From Ciona intestinalis (taxonomy: Eukaryota; Chordata; Ascidiacea; Phlebobranchia; Cionidae), in contig NW_004190426.2 of assembly GCF_000224145.3 (NCBI RefSeq), positions 21,567 to 85,566 of the forward strand: a stretch of DNA of 64,000 bases. The letters run 5' to 3'. The notes beneath the pieces were generated by a model, which saw only the letters and a list, made by a program, of their open reading frames with translations, ran no database searches and was not told the DNA's origin. Position numbers and translations under genes: made by a program. Below, piece after piece: positions 41,201-54,108 of this stretch (the stretch's first letter is position 1; each line of letters starts with the position of its first letter).

Positions 41201-44200
41201 CTTGCTGTGGCTTCCAACCCTGGGATCGACCAGAGGACGATTCAACAACCTACAAGCACAACAACAGCTGTCAGTCATACGGGGTTTGACGTCTTTCTCA
41301 TTTAAAGTTATTTTAGCAGCTGGAAATTGGAGTTTTACAAAAGATTGTTTATTTGCAATATTCCCAACGTCTTTGTGGCTTTCAACATTTGTGTCCATCA
41401 CTCCAGGGCTTTCCTTTGCATTATTTTTCTCCTTTTGATCATTATCCATTATTGTACAGATAATTAAGTCAGTTGATTCATCAAGCTCGAGGGTGGGTGT
41501 GGACACACTAGATACAGGAGGCTCCACATCATCATCACTTGTAGTCTCCATAAAACTTGCTCCAGGCACAACATCAGTTTCAATGACCATATCATCATTA
41601 ATAAAGTTATTCAACCCTTCATCTAAAGTTTCACTGCCTTCAATAGAAACTTTATTACCATTTTGTAAAGATGATTTTATATCTATGGTAGCAGCGTCAA
41701 TACTTTCAGAAACATCTTCAATATTGCTTTGGATTGTAGAAGCTTGTTCTGATATTTGTAACGAATTAGATTGTTTCAATCCCATAATTGCACAGGACGT
41801 TCCATTTTTAATATCAGCCAATCCATCAATATCAACCCCATTATCAATTTGTTTATCAAGTTCAGGATGTTCGACATCAAAATTAACATGGAACACGGGA
41901 CCTGAAGCTAAAAGATATCATGGTTTTAAATATTTTAATATTAATTTCAAATCACATCAAAGTACTCACGACTTAGGGGCTTTTTGGCAGAAATTTCCTG
42001 GTTTTTAAAAAGTAAACCTGAGATTAATAAAATTGGGTAATGTTTGCTTGGTAATAAAGCAACATAATAAACTACATCTTCATCGTCTTACCTGAGTCTT
42101 GAATCAGTTTTCCCAATTTCTCTTCATTCTCCAAAATTTTTAAAATTTTTACATAAAGTTCAATATTTTGTGGTGGGACTTTGACCTCACTGTTTGTCCT
42201 TTTGGGATCAATACTTGAGTAAGAAACAACAGTGGTTTGGTCAGTTGAACTTGTAATACTGTTGTCTATACTTAAGTTAGAAAGTATTTTGGTTGGAGAG
42301 GAGGTTTCTATGAAACAGAATAAAACATTAATACAAAATTATTGAGAATTTCCAAATTACTTAAAAATAATACAAGTTTCATATGATATAATATATATTA
42401 CCATTGGTTTCTGAGTTAGTTTGATTACATTGAGTGACTTCTGGTTTGGTAACCTCATCATGTTTGTCAATACTTGGTGAGGTCCTTTCAAAACCAACAG
42501 TGGTAGAATCCGGTAAGACAAGCACCTTTAAATATACAGTATAAAGGATATAGGATTTTAACGTACATAAATAAACCGTGTCATTCACCCTAATAAAGAC
42601 ACCCAAGGACATTGAAACATTGGTACCAAATATACTCCAGAAAAGTTGTTTTTCAAAGAAGATGTTCACTTACTCGACACTAACAGCAAAAGTTTGTAAA
42701 TGTATATTAAACGGAACATTGCTAAATGTACTCACCGCCTTTTTGCTGGCATTCTGTGTATCCTTTCTATCGATTAAACAATCCACAATCTCCTTCTCCT
42801 TGTCCTGTTTCTTGTGTTTAGAATTATGATCAGTATCTTTGGAATCTTCACGTTTTCGATCGTGTTCCCTTCTGTGTGAACTTCTTCTTCTCGTACGATG
42901 AGAATGTCGTTTTGGCGGCGAATGTTTCTTGTTTCTATGTTTTTCTTTCTCTCTTGAGGAAGAAACCTTTTTCTTTGGACTGGAGGAGCTGACGGATCTT
43001 GGAACATTATCTGCGGAGGACATTTCACCGCTCTCCTGGGAGGAATTTTGTCTCCCCAAGTACTCCTCATATCGGAAGACACTCCGATCTTCTGATCTTT
43101 GTCTCCGCGGCGACCGAGAATTACGGTTGCCATGGTGACGAGCGGAGGAGAAGTTGTACAGATCAACTTGCGCCTTGTGTAACGGTGACGGGTGAATCTT
43201 AGAATGTTGGTGGTGAGGTTTGGAAACATGAGTTCTCACCTTTCTTCTCTTAGATGAAGGTACAAACTGTTTAATGTTTTGTTCCTCAACTGATGAAGAT
43301 GTAAGCTCCCCAGACTCCCTGTGAGAATCGTTTACCTTCCTACTTTCCTTTCTATGTTTTGCTTGCTTATCTTTCAAACTTTTACTTTTATCATCATGGC
43401 GACGCCTAGAGCTCGCGTGTCTCTTGGCACGACTACTGTGTGCCGAGAAAGCCTCGCAAGGTGACAACCTGGTACTGGAGTCGTAGCATCCCCCGCATTC
43501 AAACTTTCTCTTCTTTGTAGGTTTACTTAAACAATCTTCTTTGCTCTTCCTGCGTACATATGAATGAACTCCATCTGATGATGATGTCATAGATGATGTC
43601 ACTGGTGATGTCATCAACCGAGAATTTTTTTGAACCTGAAATAAATTACTCTTTATACAAACACAACACAACATTAATACTTTTCTAAACAATCGATATT
43701 TTAACTCAACCTACACAGAGGTAAACAACGCACTGCAGTAGACAAAGTTCCATGAACTGTGTACCAAACCATTCAAGCAGTTTAATAACATTGGAAGCAA
43801 TCATGACGTATAGGAAGCAATCATGACGAATTCTTCCTGCACGCTACAATAATCATCAAGCTTACTACGATTGAAACTTGCAACCAAACACCAACCTGTT
43901 TCCTTTGTATGTATGTACATAACACATGTGTAGAAAACTTAGGTGAAGGGTCGTAGCAAGTTTTAAAAACAGTTTTACCCTGATTAAGTGTTGACAAATG
44001 TCAAAAGAAACGTCAGTACAAATTCAAAACTATGCAAGGCGACAGGTATACCACATACATATATAGAAAATTCAGTTGAAGGACAGTAACAATTCTGGCG
44101 TGCAAATTGAGCGAATAATTATATGAAAATATTGGCATTTCTTCTATAAATTTTATTTAAGTCTTGTTAAAGCTTTAAAACCAATGTTGATAAAAATCTA

Positions 44201-44683
44201 ATACTATTCAGCAAGAAATTGATTTTTAATTAGTATCACAACTTTCTATTTTGCTTATTTTGGTCTTTTTCTTATTGTTATTTAGCTGAGTAATTTTAAT
44301 TATTTTTACTGGCCAATATATTTATAACAAAATTTAGAAATATATAAAAGCTGAGGTTTTAGGTGAATATCTAATTTATAAACATATAATATATTATTTT
44401 AATAGGTTAATCCATCTTCCCCTGGATATTCGGCAGCGTTAAATCAATTTAACATTCAACCATTTATCACCTTTTCCGATGTCAGCACTATAAGGTTACT
44501 CGCAACCATTTGTCTCGAGTGATCGTCATAGTAAGGGGGGTGGGGTGGTAACATGGGTGCGGCATGGTTGGGGTGCTTGTAGAACTGTGGTCCCATCACA
44601 TGGTGTGGGGTCCATACACTGAAGGGGAGGTTGGAGGAAAACTCAGAGAAACTTTGGACTTCACGTTCCATGGGTGGTGGAGG
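38259..44683 (-). CDS. Large unrecognised, probably nuclear protein (Lys/Arg/Ser-rich N-part, Cys patch, Pro/Ser/Thr/Gln-rich tail)
   Basis: Exons joined in phase with GT-AG sites: 44471-44683, 42736-43635, 42402-42525, 42092-42307, a giant exon from 41901 into a gap (38831-38955), its continuation or a new exon to 38741, and a tentative last exon 38259-38436. Over 1,600 residues. First exon: PPPPMEREVQSFSEFSSN; the true start may be this Met (44671) or further upstream. The 300-codon second exon is rich in K, R, S and H (KKRKFECGGC, SPPKRHSHRTRRRSSHRR), typical of RS-like or NLS-bearing nuclear proteins. The giant exon begins with an acidic stretch, then a Cys patch (DSCCCACRLL, LKRCLVCFKPVD, SCYKDL) that could bind zinc, then about 600 residues of low complexity. 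Beyond the gap DDEVDCGKYDVCVDLTRLEE is in an open frame. I do not recognise the family. Confidence 0.75.
38831..38955. other. Assembly gap (125 N) inside coding sequence
   Basis: The gap interrupts the giant exon of the unrecognised nuclear-protein gene, so the true spacing and reading frame across it are unknown. Confidence 0.99.
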
Positions 44684-47600
44684 CTGGAAGAAAAGATTGT
44701 GAGTGTATTAACAAATTGTTACGCGGCCCTCATTAAAACTAATGTGTTCGCTACCTGAGTAAATACCACCAACTAACATTGAAGCGAAGCACGAACAGTA
44801 GTTGTGCGATGAAGGCAGCGCATCTACTGTATACTGGTGTATACAAACATGTTTATATATGGTAAGGTGGGGGTTCACTTAATACAGTATAAGGTTAGGG
44901 GTTTAACAATGAAAGTCTTTGGAAGGGATATTATGAAAGGCAAGGAAGACTTATATCTTCCATTACAGAGAGATTTCTTATAGTGAAGAGAAGGAAACTG
45001 AGAAAAATATGGAGGTAACACGTAATGTATGATTACTGGGCAACAATGCTTTCATTCATGACAACATAATAAGATAAACAAAAACAATGTTAATATGTTG
45101 AAAAACATAACAAGAAAGTAAACAAAATAAACTTAAAAGAAGATCTGTTAAAGCGGATACAACGTAGGTTAAATTATCTCTCACATTCGAAATAACATTT
45201 CTTCGTCCAGATGAATTAATAACAACAGATATTCCACTCATTCTGACTTCATTAAAAGTTTGCTATACTCTATAGTCTAAAAACATCAGGAAAAGTTAAT
45301 TAATTATCATGTGGAATGCATGCAATTTAACTTCGTGCGGAATAAGGGTTAGAAGCAGGCACACTATCTACTGTGGCATGGGGTATTAACACAATTCTAG
45401 CGAAATCTTGAGTTAAACACAACAAATAAAATGAAATATAAATATACATCTTAAAGTCTTAACAAACTAAATTTGATAATTTTAAATAAAAACGAAATTG
45501 TATTGCAAACATGACAGTAACATTTAAAAGCAGGAAATAAAACGGTAAAAGCAATATTGTGCATTCTGGAATATATATATAGTTTTTGCACAAATATACA
45601 ATGGTCTATTTATGGCATTTGGGGTTTAAAAGTTTAATGTGTAGTGCCATATGTTTGAATAACTATACAAAAATAAACAGAAACAAAAATACAAAACAAA
45701 AGGTATTTTTTCAACATGCATTAACAAAGAGAAAACGTTTGCAAATATATACACATGACAGAATATATATGTTGTACAATGACACATTATAAGCAGATGA
45801 ACCAAAGCAAAGTTATAAATATTACGTGCTTACATACATGAAAAGTTTAACATGCATATCAACACAAAATAAATTAAATAATAATATAAATTGCAAAAAA
45901 TATTTAGTAATCTTAAACAATCTAAGAAACAAGAATTATTACATAAAAGTTATTACAAAGCTAGACACTTTTAAACGTTAATGTGCATAAAACAAAAACC
46001 TTAATATAATACAAATATATTTATTAATACTTAAATATATTAAAATGCACAACAAGTAATATTGCAAAATTATTACTTTAAAAACGAAAATAACTATAGA
46101 GACACCTACGTATGACAAGTTGGTCAGCTGCAAGGATTTCACTTCAATGAACAACTCGATACGAAGATCGTTTAAATTCCTACATTCCACTGAAGCTGTG
46201 AGCTGCCTCTGGCTATTCGCCCAAAGCTACCAATAAAAAAACGAACTGGCGCTCTGCAAATAACTGTTCAACCTATTGCCCTGGTTTAGCTGCTTATATC
46301 CAGCTTTTTCGCGCGTAATTTTATGTCATCACGTGTCATAACAAACATGTTTGGAATGCTTGCCATTGTTCGCTGTCAAATGGACTTGTAACTGATTCTG
46401 ACAACCAACAACGACAAAGTAAAGCACCACTTGACTTATAAGTCTAGCACGTTTTATGATCACAGACTAATTAAACACCAGTGGTGCAATGACAACAAAG
46501 ATCTTATGTACTGACTAAAGGCCATGATTAATCCCTGTGTACTTTGGCGCGTTATATAATGTAACGACGCGTTTCACCAGAGTTGCACCATGCTATAATC
46601 TCATTTTTTCTTTATTTGAAATGCGTCTCTGGTCCAACGTTTGACTTACAACATAAATAATTTTAATCAAACTAGATAAACATGAACTTGATTTACCTGT
46701 ATTTAAATACAGTAACGAACGTCAAGTTGATAGGAACATCACAGAAATGGGAATTATCAGCGACATTCAACTCATGACCAACCAAACACAACTTGTCCTA
46801 ATTGAACCACCGTATGCCTGTATGGCGCAACGAAGGTGAAGTTACCAACTTTGTAAAGAGAGAGCGAACCGCAAAAACCGTAACCTTTTACAGCACTAAC
46901 ACCACGCTGACTAACACATTGGATACAAAAAGTACAAAGAAGAGAAGAAGGGCAAACTACCCACCAACTCACGTGTGTAAATGTCGGCGTCACAACCATA
47001 AAAGGAGCTCCAGTCGTTTTTTAAAATAGCCTGTTTTACTGACTTTCGTTGTTTCTAAATTTCCTTCTATTGATTGTTGAGCACGTTAGTGGTCATATAG
47101 ATCCTTTTTCGTCGAACAGTTGTTCTTGTTGTTGTTTTTTGGACGACTTTTTTCCGCACTTACCTCAATTTTCAATTCTAGCATTTATTCTTTATTCTCT
47201 TGATTGAAATCAAATCATAATATATATTTATAATTTTTAGACTGAATTTTCAGATTTAAGACCGCACGATGAGCGATTAATTAACGATTACTTTCCTTAT
47301 GCACTTTACATAGCGGAAACACTGTCTGGCAGTTTGGCGAGAAACTACGGCACGTGTTTTATCCACACAACGATTCAAGACTGAATCAAACTATTAGCAT
47401 TTAAGTTGGGACGCATTAAATGCACTACTCTTATACCGTATTATCATCAATCGTAATTGAAACATTATTTTTAATTCAACATCATATGATTAATATTAAC
47501 TTCTAACATTACCTAATTACTGCGTGATTACGGTTTGTTAAAGTTCATGAAAGCAAACGTTTTTAAGCGACGACAACGTTAACTAGTGTAAGTTTACAAT

Positions 47601-47823
47601 AAACACATGGTACAGGAGCTGTACAATACGTATTTACACATATTTTTCACCAATCACTCAATCCTCATACGTCATAAGTTTCATTAGTTATAATACATGT
47701 ATAAATACATTCTGCCTACTGCTCCACAGTCACCAATGGCGACTAGAACCCGTTTTGTTGGTTACTTCAGATTTGTTTTTGATCGAGCCCAGTCGACCGT
47801 TGTAGTAAAAGGATTAACTAATA

Positions 47824-47972
47824 TAGCAGGGTGGGGGTAGATAATAAAATGGTGGATAATAAAACCGTATCTTCAGGACTTCCACAGACCGTTGTTAATT
47901 GTTTAAAACACGATCAGGCTATTTGGATATTATGTGTTAAAGGTGTCCCATCTTCCCCGACTCTACTATCTT
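47824..47972 (+). mobile_element. Short TIR element, internally deleted
   Basis: It starts with AGCAGGGTGGGGGTAGATAA and ends with GGTGTCCCATCTTCCCCGAC. The interior keeps AACCGTATCTTCAGGACTTC and TTGTTAATTGTTTAAAACACG but lacks the usual 5' third. Confidence 0.75.
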
Positions 47973-48204
47973 ATGCTAATTAGTTTAAAACGTGCTTATT
48001 CATTAGATCTGTGATCTCTTGTTTTAATATCATATTTCAAGAGATAAGATGTTGTTATATTATTCAGTCTTAAAATATTAGGAGATGTAGTCTGTAGAAG
48101 TATATGACCGTGTATCTGCCGGAGAACTATGCAAATATTTACTCTGTCCGTGGCCTACTCAATGTATTAAGTAGGCCATGCTCTATCGCACTGCATACTA
48201 CCGG

Positions 48205-48440
48205 CATGAGGTGTATGAAACAGAACACCCTTGTTATAATGTTATAACGAGTTGGCCCATTACCCCAATGCAACATTGTATATGCACATTCTATTCTATA
48301 TATGGGTGAGGTTCTACAGTGAGGTACGCCATGGGACCTGGGATTAGACCAGAGTTGGCCCATTACCCTAACATTGTATATGCACATTCTATTTTTTATA
48401 AGTGAGGTTTTACAGTGAGGCATGCCATCGGACCTGACCC
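48205..48440 (-). repeat. 98-bp and 131-bp SINE modules adjoining
   Basis: A partial 98-bp module (GGCATGAGGTGTATGAAACA, GAACACCCTTGTTATAATG) is followed by two reverse-complement copies of the 131-bp module (GGTGAGGTTCTACAGTGAGG, CCATGGGACCTGGGATTAG, then GTGAGGTTTTACAGTGAGGC). The two module types sit side by side. Confidence 0.7.
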
Positions 48441-48856
48441 AAATCCCATGATTGACGTAAGAACTGATGAAAGACTTTCGGTATTGACATTACACAGTTT
48501 TTCAGTCACGTGGTTAAAGGTCAACGAACCGTGCAAAGATGAAACTTACGCAACTCTACAAGGAACAGGTCACACGGCAAAGCGGACGCAGTGAGTCACG
48601 ATTTCGGGCTGAGTTGATCCATTATATTCTAACTGTTCACACGATAATGAATACCATTGTATACGAAGAGCGTAACCTCGCTGCGTGACGTACCCACACA
48701 TAATACGTCACAATTGCACCATGGTAAGCAGTAAGCACGCAACATTACAGAGAAATGATACAACATGACTAATAAAAAGAACCTAGAAGTATGAACCGTA
48801 ACATTAATAACTTCTATGTCATATTTTCGGTGGCGAAGCTTGAATTAATATACGTA

Positions 48857-49044
48857 TAGGGTGGGAAAGACGGGACACCTTTTCATTTAATTTTTTTGTC
48901 CCCTTGGTAGTAAACAAAGTCAATTCAAAGATTTATAAAACCATATCTTTACGACACCCAAAGACTGTTGAGATTTGTTTAAAACATGATTAGGATATTG
49001 GAATATTATGCTGAAGGTGTCCTGTCTCCCCCACTCTATACAAG
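48857..49044 (+). mobile_element. Short TIR element
   Basis: AGGGTGGGAAAGACGGGACACC and AGGTGTCCTGTCTCCCCCAC form the inverted termini, with family interior (GGTAGTAAACAAAGTCAATT, AACCATATCTTTACGACAC) between them. Confidence 0.8.
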
Positions 49045-49195
49045 AATAGGGGAGGTAACGGTAAAACAATATTTGTTATCAAACAAATTGAGGTAAAATC
49101 AACGTATAAAAGTCGTTAAGTAACAGGCGTGGGCGTTACATCCAATAAACAATTTATTAAAAATGCCATGTTTAATTGAAACAACATAATGCTGT

Positions 49196-49320
49196 AAAGG
49201 GTGGGGTAAGATGGGAAAAATTTTTCCTTTGTTTTTCTTTTTGTGGAAAAAATTTTCTAAACACCATTGAAAAAAATGATATTAAGGTGCTAACAATATC
49301 CTATCTTGCCCCATAGGACT
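49196..49320 (+). mobile_element. Short TIR element, deleted variant
   Basis: It begins AGGGTGGGGTAAGATGGGAA and ends CAATATCCTATCTTGCCCCA. The interior is shortened to about 85 bp. Confidence 0.65.
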
Positions 49321-50208
49321 ACTATTCAAAAACTAAAACACGGTCTATAAACGTTGAACAACAGTCGTTATAACTAACTTTGGTTATAACACATCAAAGT
49401 AAAAACATAAATACAGAACTTATCAAAATAAAGACATCCGACCAGACAATTTAATTTATAAAGCTTTATCTCAAACTACAGTCATGTTCTTGTAAAAGAA
49501 AGCGTGAGTAAACACTAAGATATACTAACTATCCGTTCAGCAACTTACATAACAACCCCTGTCTAATCTTTAACACCACCATCTGCGTAACACACTGGTT
49601 CTCTGAGTAAACTGACCTATGCAGACCGATATATGATCTTACCGGATATCCCTTTTAACGCAAAGTACAGACATCATGTACATCTGCCACATTCCTACAT
49701 CTATAATTAACAATATATACACTTATGACACGTTTAAAAACGCTAATTTTAAATATATTTACTTGAAATGCTTGAAATTTAAATTCGCATTCGTAAATAA
49801 TGGATAATGTGACGTCACAAGACATTGTGATGTTTAAATATCCCGCCTAATTCAGACGCAAACATGTTTTTAAGGAATTGTGATACAGTTGCGTGAAATA
49901 TAAGAGCAAAGATTATTTTATCTACAATATGTTGTGTCGTTTATGATGTGTATATCGTCTACTTGTAAAGGGGGGTATAAGGATAATAGGCTAGACCGCC
50001 TCTGTCTCAAGATTAAAATATCCACTTACCAGTATCCAGGTTATTGTTTTAATTCGTTTCTATTGAAAAATCAATCCATACAAAAGTCGTGCGCAATTTC
50101 CTGTTAGTGTGCGTGTGGGGATTTTGCTTATGTGTCATCTTTCTATGATTAATATATTGTAACGTGGTGGGTCATATATTTTAAACCAGCATATCACCTG
50201 TACATAGT

Positions 50209-50393
50209 ATAGTAAGGTGGGGGGAGATGGGACATCTTTTCATTCTATTTTCTCGTCTAATTTGGTGGGAAGCATATAAAACTACGACTCCCACATATCG
50301 ATGTTAAGTATTGAAAACACGATCAAGATGTTTAAATATTATGTGCTAAAGGTGTCCCATCCTCCCCCACCATACTATATGTGAATAGATAAC
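50209..50393 (+). mobile_element. Short TIR element, left member of an inverted pair
   Basis: GTAAGGTGGGGGGAGATGGGAC and GGTGTCCCATCCTCCCCCAC bound the element. A second copy in opposite orientation starts directly after it (see the next entry). Confidence 0.82.
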
Positions 50394-50540
50394 GTTAAAA
50401 CCTAAATCCCACATTTCCTGAACGTGTTTTCAATAATTAACAACCCTCTTTTATTCGTGAGGGTGTACGGTCATATAATTCTGTAAACATTCGTTTGTTT
50501 ACCACCAAGGCAACCTCAACAACAACATCACTCACGTGGT
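50394..50540 (-). mobile_element. Inverted, truncated TIR element
   Basis: AACCTAAATCCCACATTTCC, AACGTGTTTTCAATAATTAA and ATTCGTTTGTTTACCACCAA are the reverse complement of the family interior. The far terminal repeat is not clear. It abuts the element at 50209-50393. Confidence 0.65.
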
Positions 50541-51236
50541 ATATAAAACATACAAAGCAAAAGTTATTACTTAAAAAAATCCATATGTCTGCGTGACTAA
50601 AAGGAAATGGAAACCCGTTTCTGTATACACACATATGTTAAAAGGGAAATAAATTAGGACAAAATCGGTCGCACACACAAACAGAGAGTGAATGTTACCG
50701 CATGTGGTAACCACAGTATTATTATTCAGTCTGAAGAATTCAGTAATTTAAAAATCAAATTAGATCTTCCACTTTGCTGGTTACACGCACGTTATTACCA
50801 CGCCTGCACACAATCGTCAACGGCGTATTTATGAAAGGCCAGGATGTCCATTTCGTTTACGTAATTTAATGACGTCAAAATGAACTATTGACCTCCCGAT
50901 GACCTATTTCACATGTAACCACCAATGTAACCACTATGTGCAATTTTACGACCTACAAAAATATTTCCGCTGTCGATTCGTTTAGCTACGTCTTATCAAC
51001 TAATGCTTTTTACATTGTTTGCTTATCCGCTTTACTTAGTTGATTTAATTAATTTAGTCTTCGTTATCGTATTCGAAAAGATGAACAAATTTATGCTATG
51101 TTAACTACGTTCATGCCTATTTACCGTGACACAACGTAATGACGTATATAAAACTGTAAAATATCGCCCAAAATTTAAAAAACAATCTTTATAAACACAT
51201 AAAAAAGGCAAATATAATTGCTACGCCCTCAAGTAC

Positions 51237-51443
51237 TCAAGTACATTTACACCTGTGCAAAATACCCAGCTCAACTATCCAAGCACTTGTTCCATTGGCA
51301 GGCGACAAAATATAAATGCACATGATCAGAATATAAGCGACTACTATCGACAACATAACCATAGAGACGAAGACTGTAAGTTCAACGTCTGTAAGTGAGT
51401 GATAATATTTCATCATGTTGACGGATTGACGATATCCCACCAC
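51237..51443 (-). CDS. Possible small single-pass membrane protein or exon (68 codons)
   Basis: An open frame from ATG at 51443 encodes a clear hydrophobic helix (about residues 26-47, VFVSMVMLSIVVAYILIMCI) flanked by YYHSLTDVEL and LSPANGTSAW. A good acceptor-like CACTCACTTACAG lies inside the frame, so part of it might be an exon. I see no homologue and no neighbouring exons; it could be chance. Confidence 0.2.
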   Translation of the reverse strand: MVGYRQSVNMMKYYHSLTDVELTVFVSMVMLSIVVAYILIMCIYILSPANGTSAWIVELGILHRCKCT

Positions 51444-51508
51444 TTAATAGGAAAGCAACGTCGTCACAAAACTTGGTCTTACAGTTTAGTCTCCATGTTT
51501 TAGTAAGT

Positions 51509-51690
51509 CGGGGTAAGATGGGACACGTTTCATTCTGTTTTCTCGTCACCTTTGGTGTTAAACAAAGAATATTTACAGAGTTATGTAACCGTATCCCTAC
51601 ATCTAAAAGAGCTTTGCTAGTTGTTAAAAACGCGGTTTGAAAATATGGGATGCTTTGTTTTAACAGTATCCCATCTTACCCCACAGTACG
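51509..51690 (+). mobile_element. Short TIR element (17104-type variant)
   Basis: GTCGGGGTAAGATGGGACACG and AGTATCCCATCTTACCCCAC form the termini, with interior TTTGGTGTTAAACAAAGAAT and AACCGTATCCCTACATC. Confidence 0.82.
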
Positions 51691-52764
51691 AGATATGAAC
51701 ACGACACTAACTGTAACTTAAACCGCGATAAACTAAACACATTGCGTTGGATAAAATTCTAAATTGAGACGACAAAATAGAACAGGAATGTCTCCCCACC
51801 GTATAAACACGTGTGTTCTGTTTCATACACCTCGTGCCCGTTTACTAGTTACCACGTATATAACTTTGTGGGTGATATAACATAACTACACGTATACTAT
51901 TATACATTCACACAAGTTTTTAGTACACACACTCCCACCTAATTGCTGCTTGTATATACTCAGAACCAAAGTGTTAACTTTACAAATTGAATTCAGTTGT
52001 TATAACGAAGTTACGCAACCCTCATAGAACATTTCTCATAAGTCGCCTCCTTCCTATATAAATAATCACCGAGTGTTTCAACTCGTCACCGCTAACCACT
52101 GACCACATGAACAGAGAATGATCAACCCTGATATACTCAATCAAGCATATGATGTGTAACAGAGAGCAGGCACATGTGCGGGGGTCCTAAACAAGTGTCC
52201 AAAGTTCAATACTAGTTCTGCTCGTTGGTCTATTACGGTTTCACGCAAATTGGTCGCAAATATCAAAACAACACGAATTGATATAGCAGCTATTCTAATT
52301 AAATCGCAATGTCACGCTTCAGTTAGCGTTGACGGTTAGTTGATGCGTCTTACAGATGGTCCCTGGAGCGTGGACAGGGCGCTTTTGGTTTGGCTAAGTG
52401 GCGGCAGCGTACCAGTCTGTTATTAAAATATACATACAAACCCTTGATATGACAACGGTCATTACTATCACAACCTCACAAAACCAAGCTATCACAATCT
52501 TAGTAAAACATGCGCTTCATTTTCTACACCAACTCTATCAACAACATCACCGGCAACTTATAATGGTAACTCCCATGTACAAGTATCGCTGCGATCCAAA
52601 ATCGTGCGAGATCTTTCGCATTAATCAGCAACAAACTTCCTCTAACTGTGAACCGTCGACAAACGCGAATACGAATTAATGTTTTTAATTATTCACTCAC
52701 TGAATGAAACAAGTTCGTTCTTTAAAATGAATTCAAAATAAACAACCAGCCACAAAGCTGCAAA

Positions 52765-52860
52765 TGGGATAACTCGTAAGCGGGCACAAGATGTATAAAA
52801 CAGAACACCCGTTAACAACTGTCCTTGTCCCGCCATGCAAGGATAAATAAGTTACATTCA
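52765..52860 (-). repeat. Single 98-bp SINE module
   Basis: AACTCGTAAGCGGGCACAAG, TGTATAAAACAGAACACCCG and CCCGCCATGCAAGGATAAAT identify one slightly shortened module. Confidence 0.75.
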
Positions 52861-53920
52861 TTCATTCTCAGACTTCAGACATCCGTTGCGCTTAATTGCA
52901 ACCCGAACCTTAATCATTACAGGATGTCCCTCGTTTCCCCAACATTGGCTCCCATCAAAAGATATATTCACACGCGTATAGCATCGTAAGGATATTCCGC
53001 GGTCTATATACCGTCATGCGGCAATGCAGATGTGAATGCCGCAACATTTAAATATGAACAAAGTGCTTAAGTATTCAAGCACTTAACAACTTTACTCCAA
53101 CGGACGCCAACACCAGCGGTTGCCATGGCCGCGGTTGAAATAACCGACCCAAACAATTGCGACAACAAAAGGCATTTCATGTTACGTTTGTGGGCAGCGT
53201 GGCTACATAGCAAGACATAAAACCTGGTATTTAGGCCACGGTTAGTCCATTACCTGCATTGTAAACGTCAATTGTTTCTAACAACCTGGGTTTTGTACTT
53301 ACCCCTACTTTGCTTAGATACGTTATACAAGCGACAAAATGATTAATATACCAAGTAATAAAAATGCATTGAATTTGTTAAGTCAGTTGTGTAAATTGCA
53401 AAACACACAGCAAAAAGCTCTTAAAAACGATATAAACACCTAAAGCACACTTACAGCAAAAATATCAAGGATTTCTAAATAAATTTAAAGGTTTCTCGCG
53501 TTCCACCTAAAATGCCCTTGACGTTTTGTTACAAACTGTTGCAACGACCTCTTGTATTCCTCTCCATTATATTAGCAGGTTTAATACAAAGTCATGAAAG
53601 CTAACCCAACATCTTCACTGCTCAATACATTTCTTTTGCTATAAACCAAAGTTCGCACCGACTGACAATTTATCTGCGCGTTTTGAAACATGAAACCGCA
53701 CGATTACTTCTACTTGGAAACGAATCCCTAATCTACAGGAACCTGTTTAACGCAGCGCTATGTGAGGAATATTTGACACCAAATCAAGTGAGCCAGATGT
53801 TAAACCGCATGCCCANCACACCCATGTTATACTCGGTAACCTGGGTGTGGCACATTAACCTGTATTAACATCTAGCAACCTGCTGCTTGTAGTATCTTCA
53901 AACGTGATTGTGTCTACTAC

Positions 53921-54108
53921 AGTAGGGTGGGGGAAGATGGGACACACTTTCTTTTCTTTCCTCGTTCCATTTTTTTGTAGTAAACAAAGAACATTCAAAG
54001 AATTATAAAACCGTATCCCCACGACTCCTATAGACCGATCTTAACACGATCGGGTTATTTAAATATTATGTGCTAAAGGTGTCCCATCTCCCACCCTACT
54101 ATATAGTA
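53921..54108 (+). mobile_element. Short TIR element, left member of a second inverted pair
   Basis: AGTAGGGTGGGGGAAGATGGG and GGTGTCCCATCTCCCACCCTAC form near-perfect terminal repeats, with full family interior between them. An inverted copy follows within a few bases. Confidence 0.85.

Noticed and set aside
41970-41997. Possible 28-bp micro-exon between exons 42092-42307 and the giant exon
   Set aside because: It has good splice signals (CCAG and GTGAGT) but inclusion shifts the frame into a stop; the direct join 42092 to 41901 is in phase.
40209-42008. Plus-strand open frames opposite the giant exon
   Set aside because: They are antisense shadows of low-complexity coding sequence; the minus-strand frame is open for about 1,000 codons.
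46802-47029. 75-codon Lys/Arg-rich open frame on the plus strand
   Set aside because: No family resemblance, a competing open frame on the other strand, and no convincing splice or promoter context.
52398-52679. 93-codon open frame downstream of a TATA-like sequence
   Set aside because: Composition looks random, there is no recognisable domain and the TATA-like sequence is more than 300 bp away.
53683-53868. 61-codon open frame starting MKHETARLLLLGNE
   Set aside because: It looks somewhat protein-like, but it contains an ambiguous base and has no splice partners or known relatives, so it is not called as a gene.
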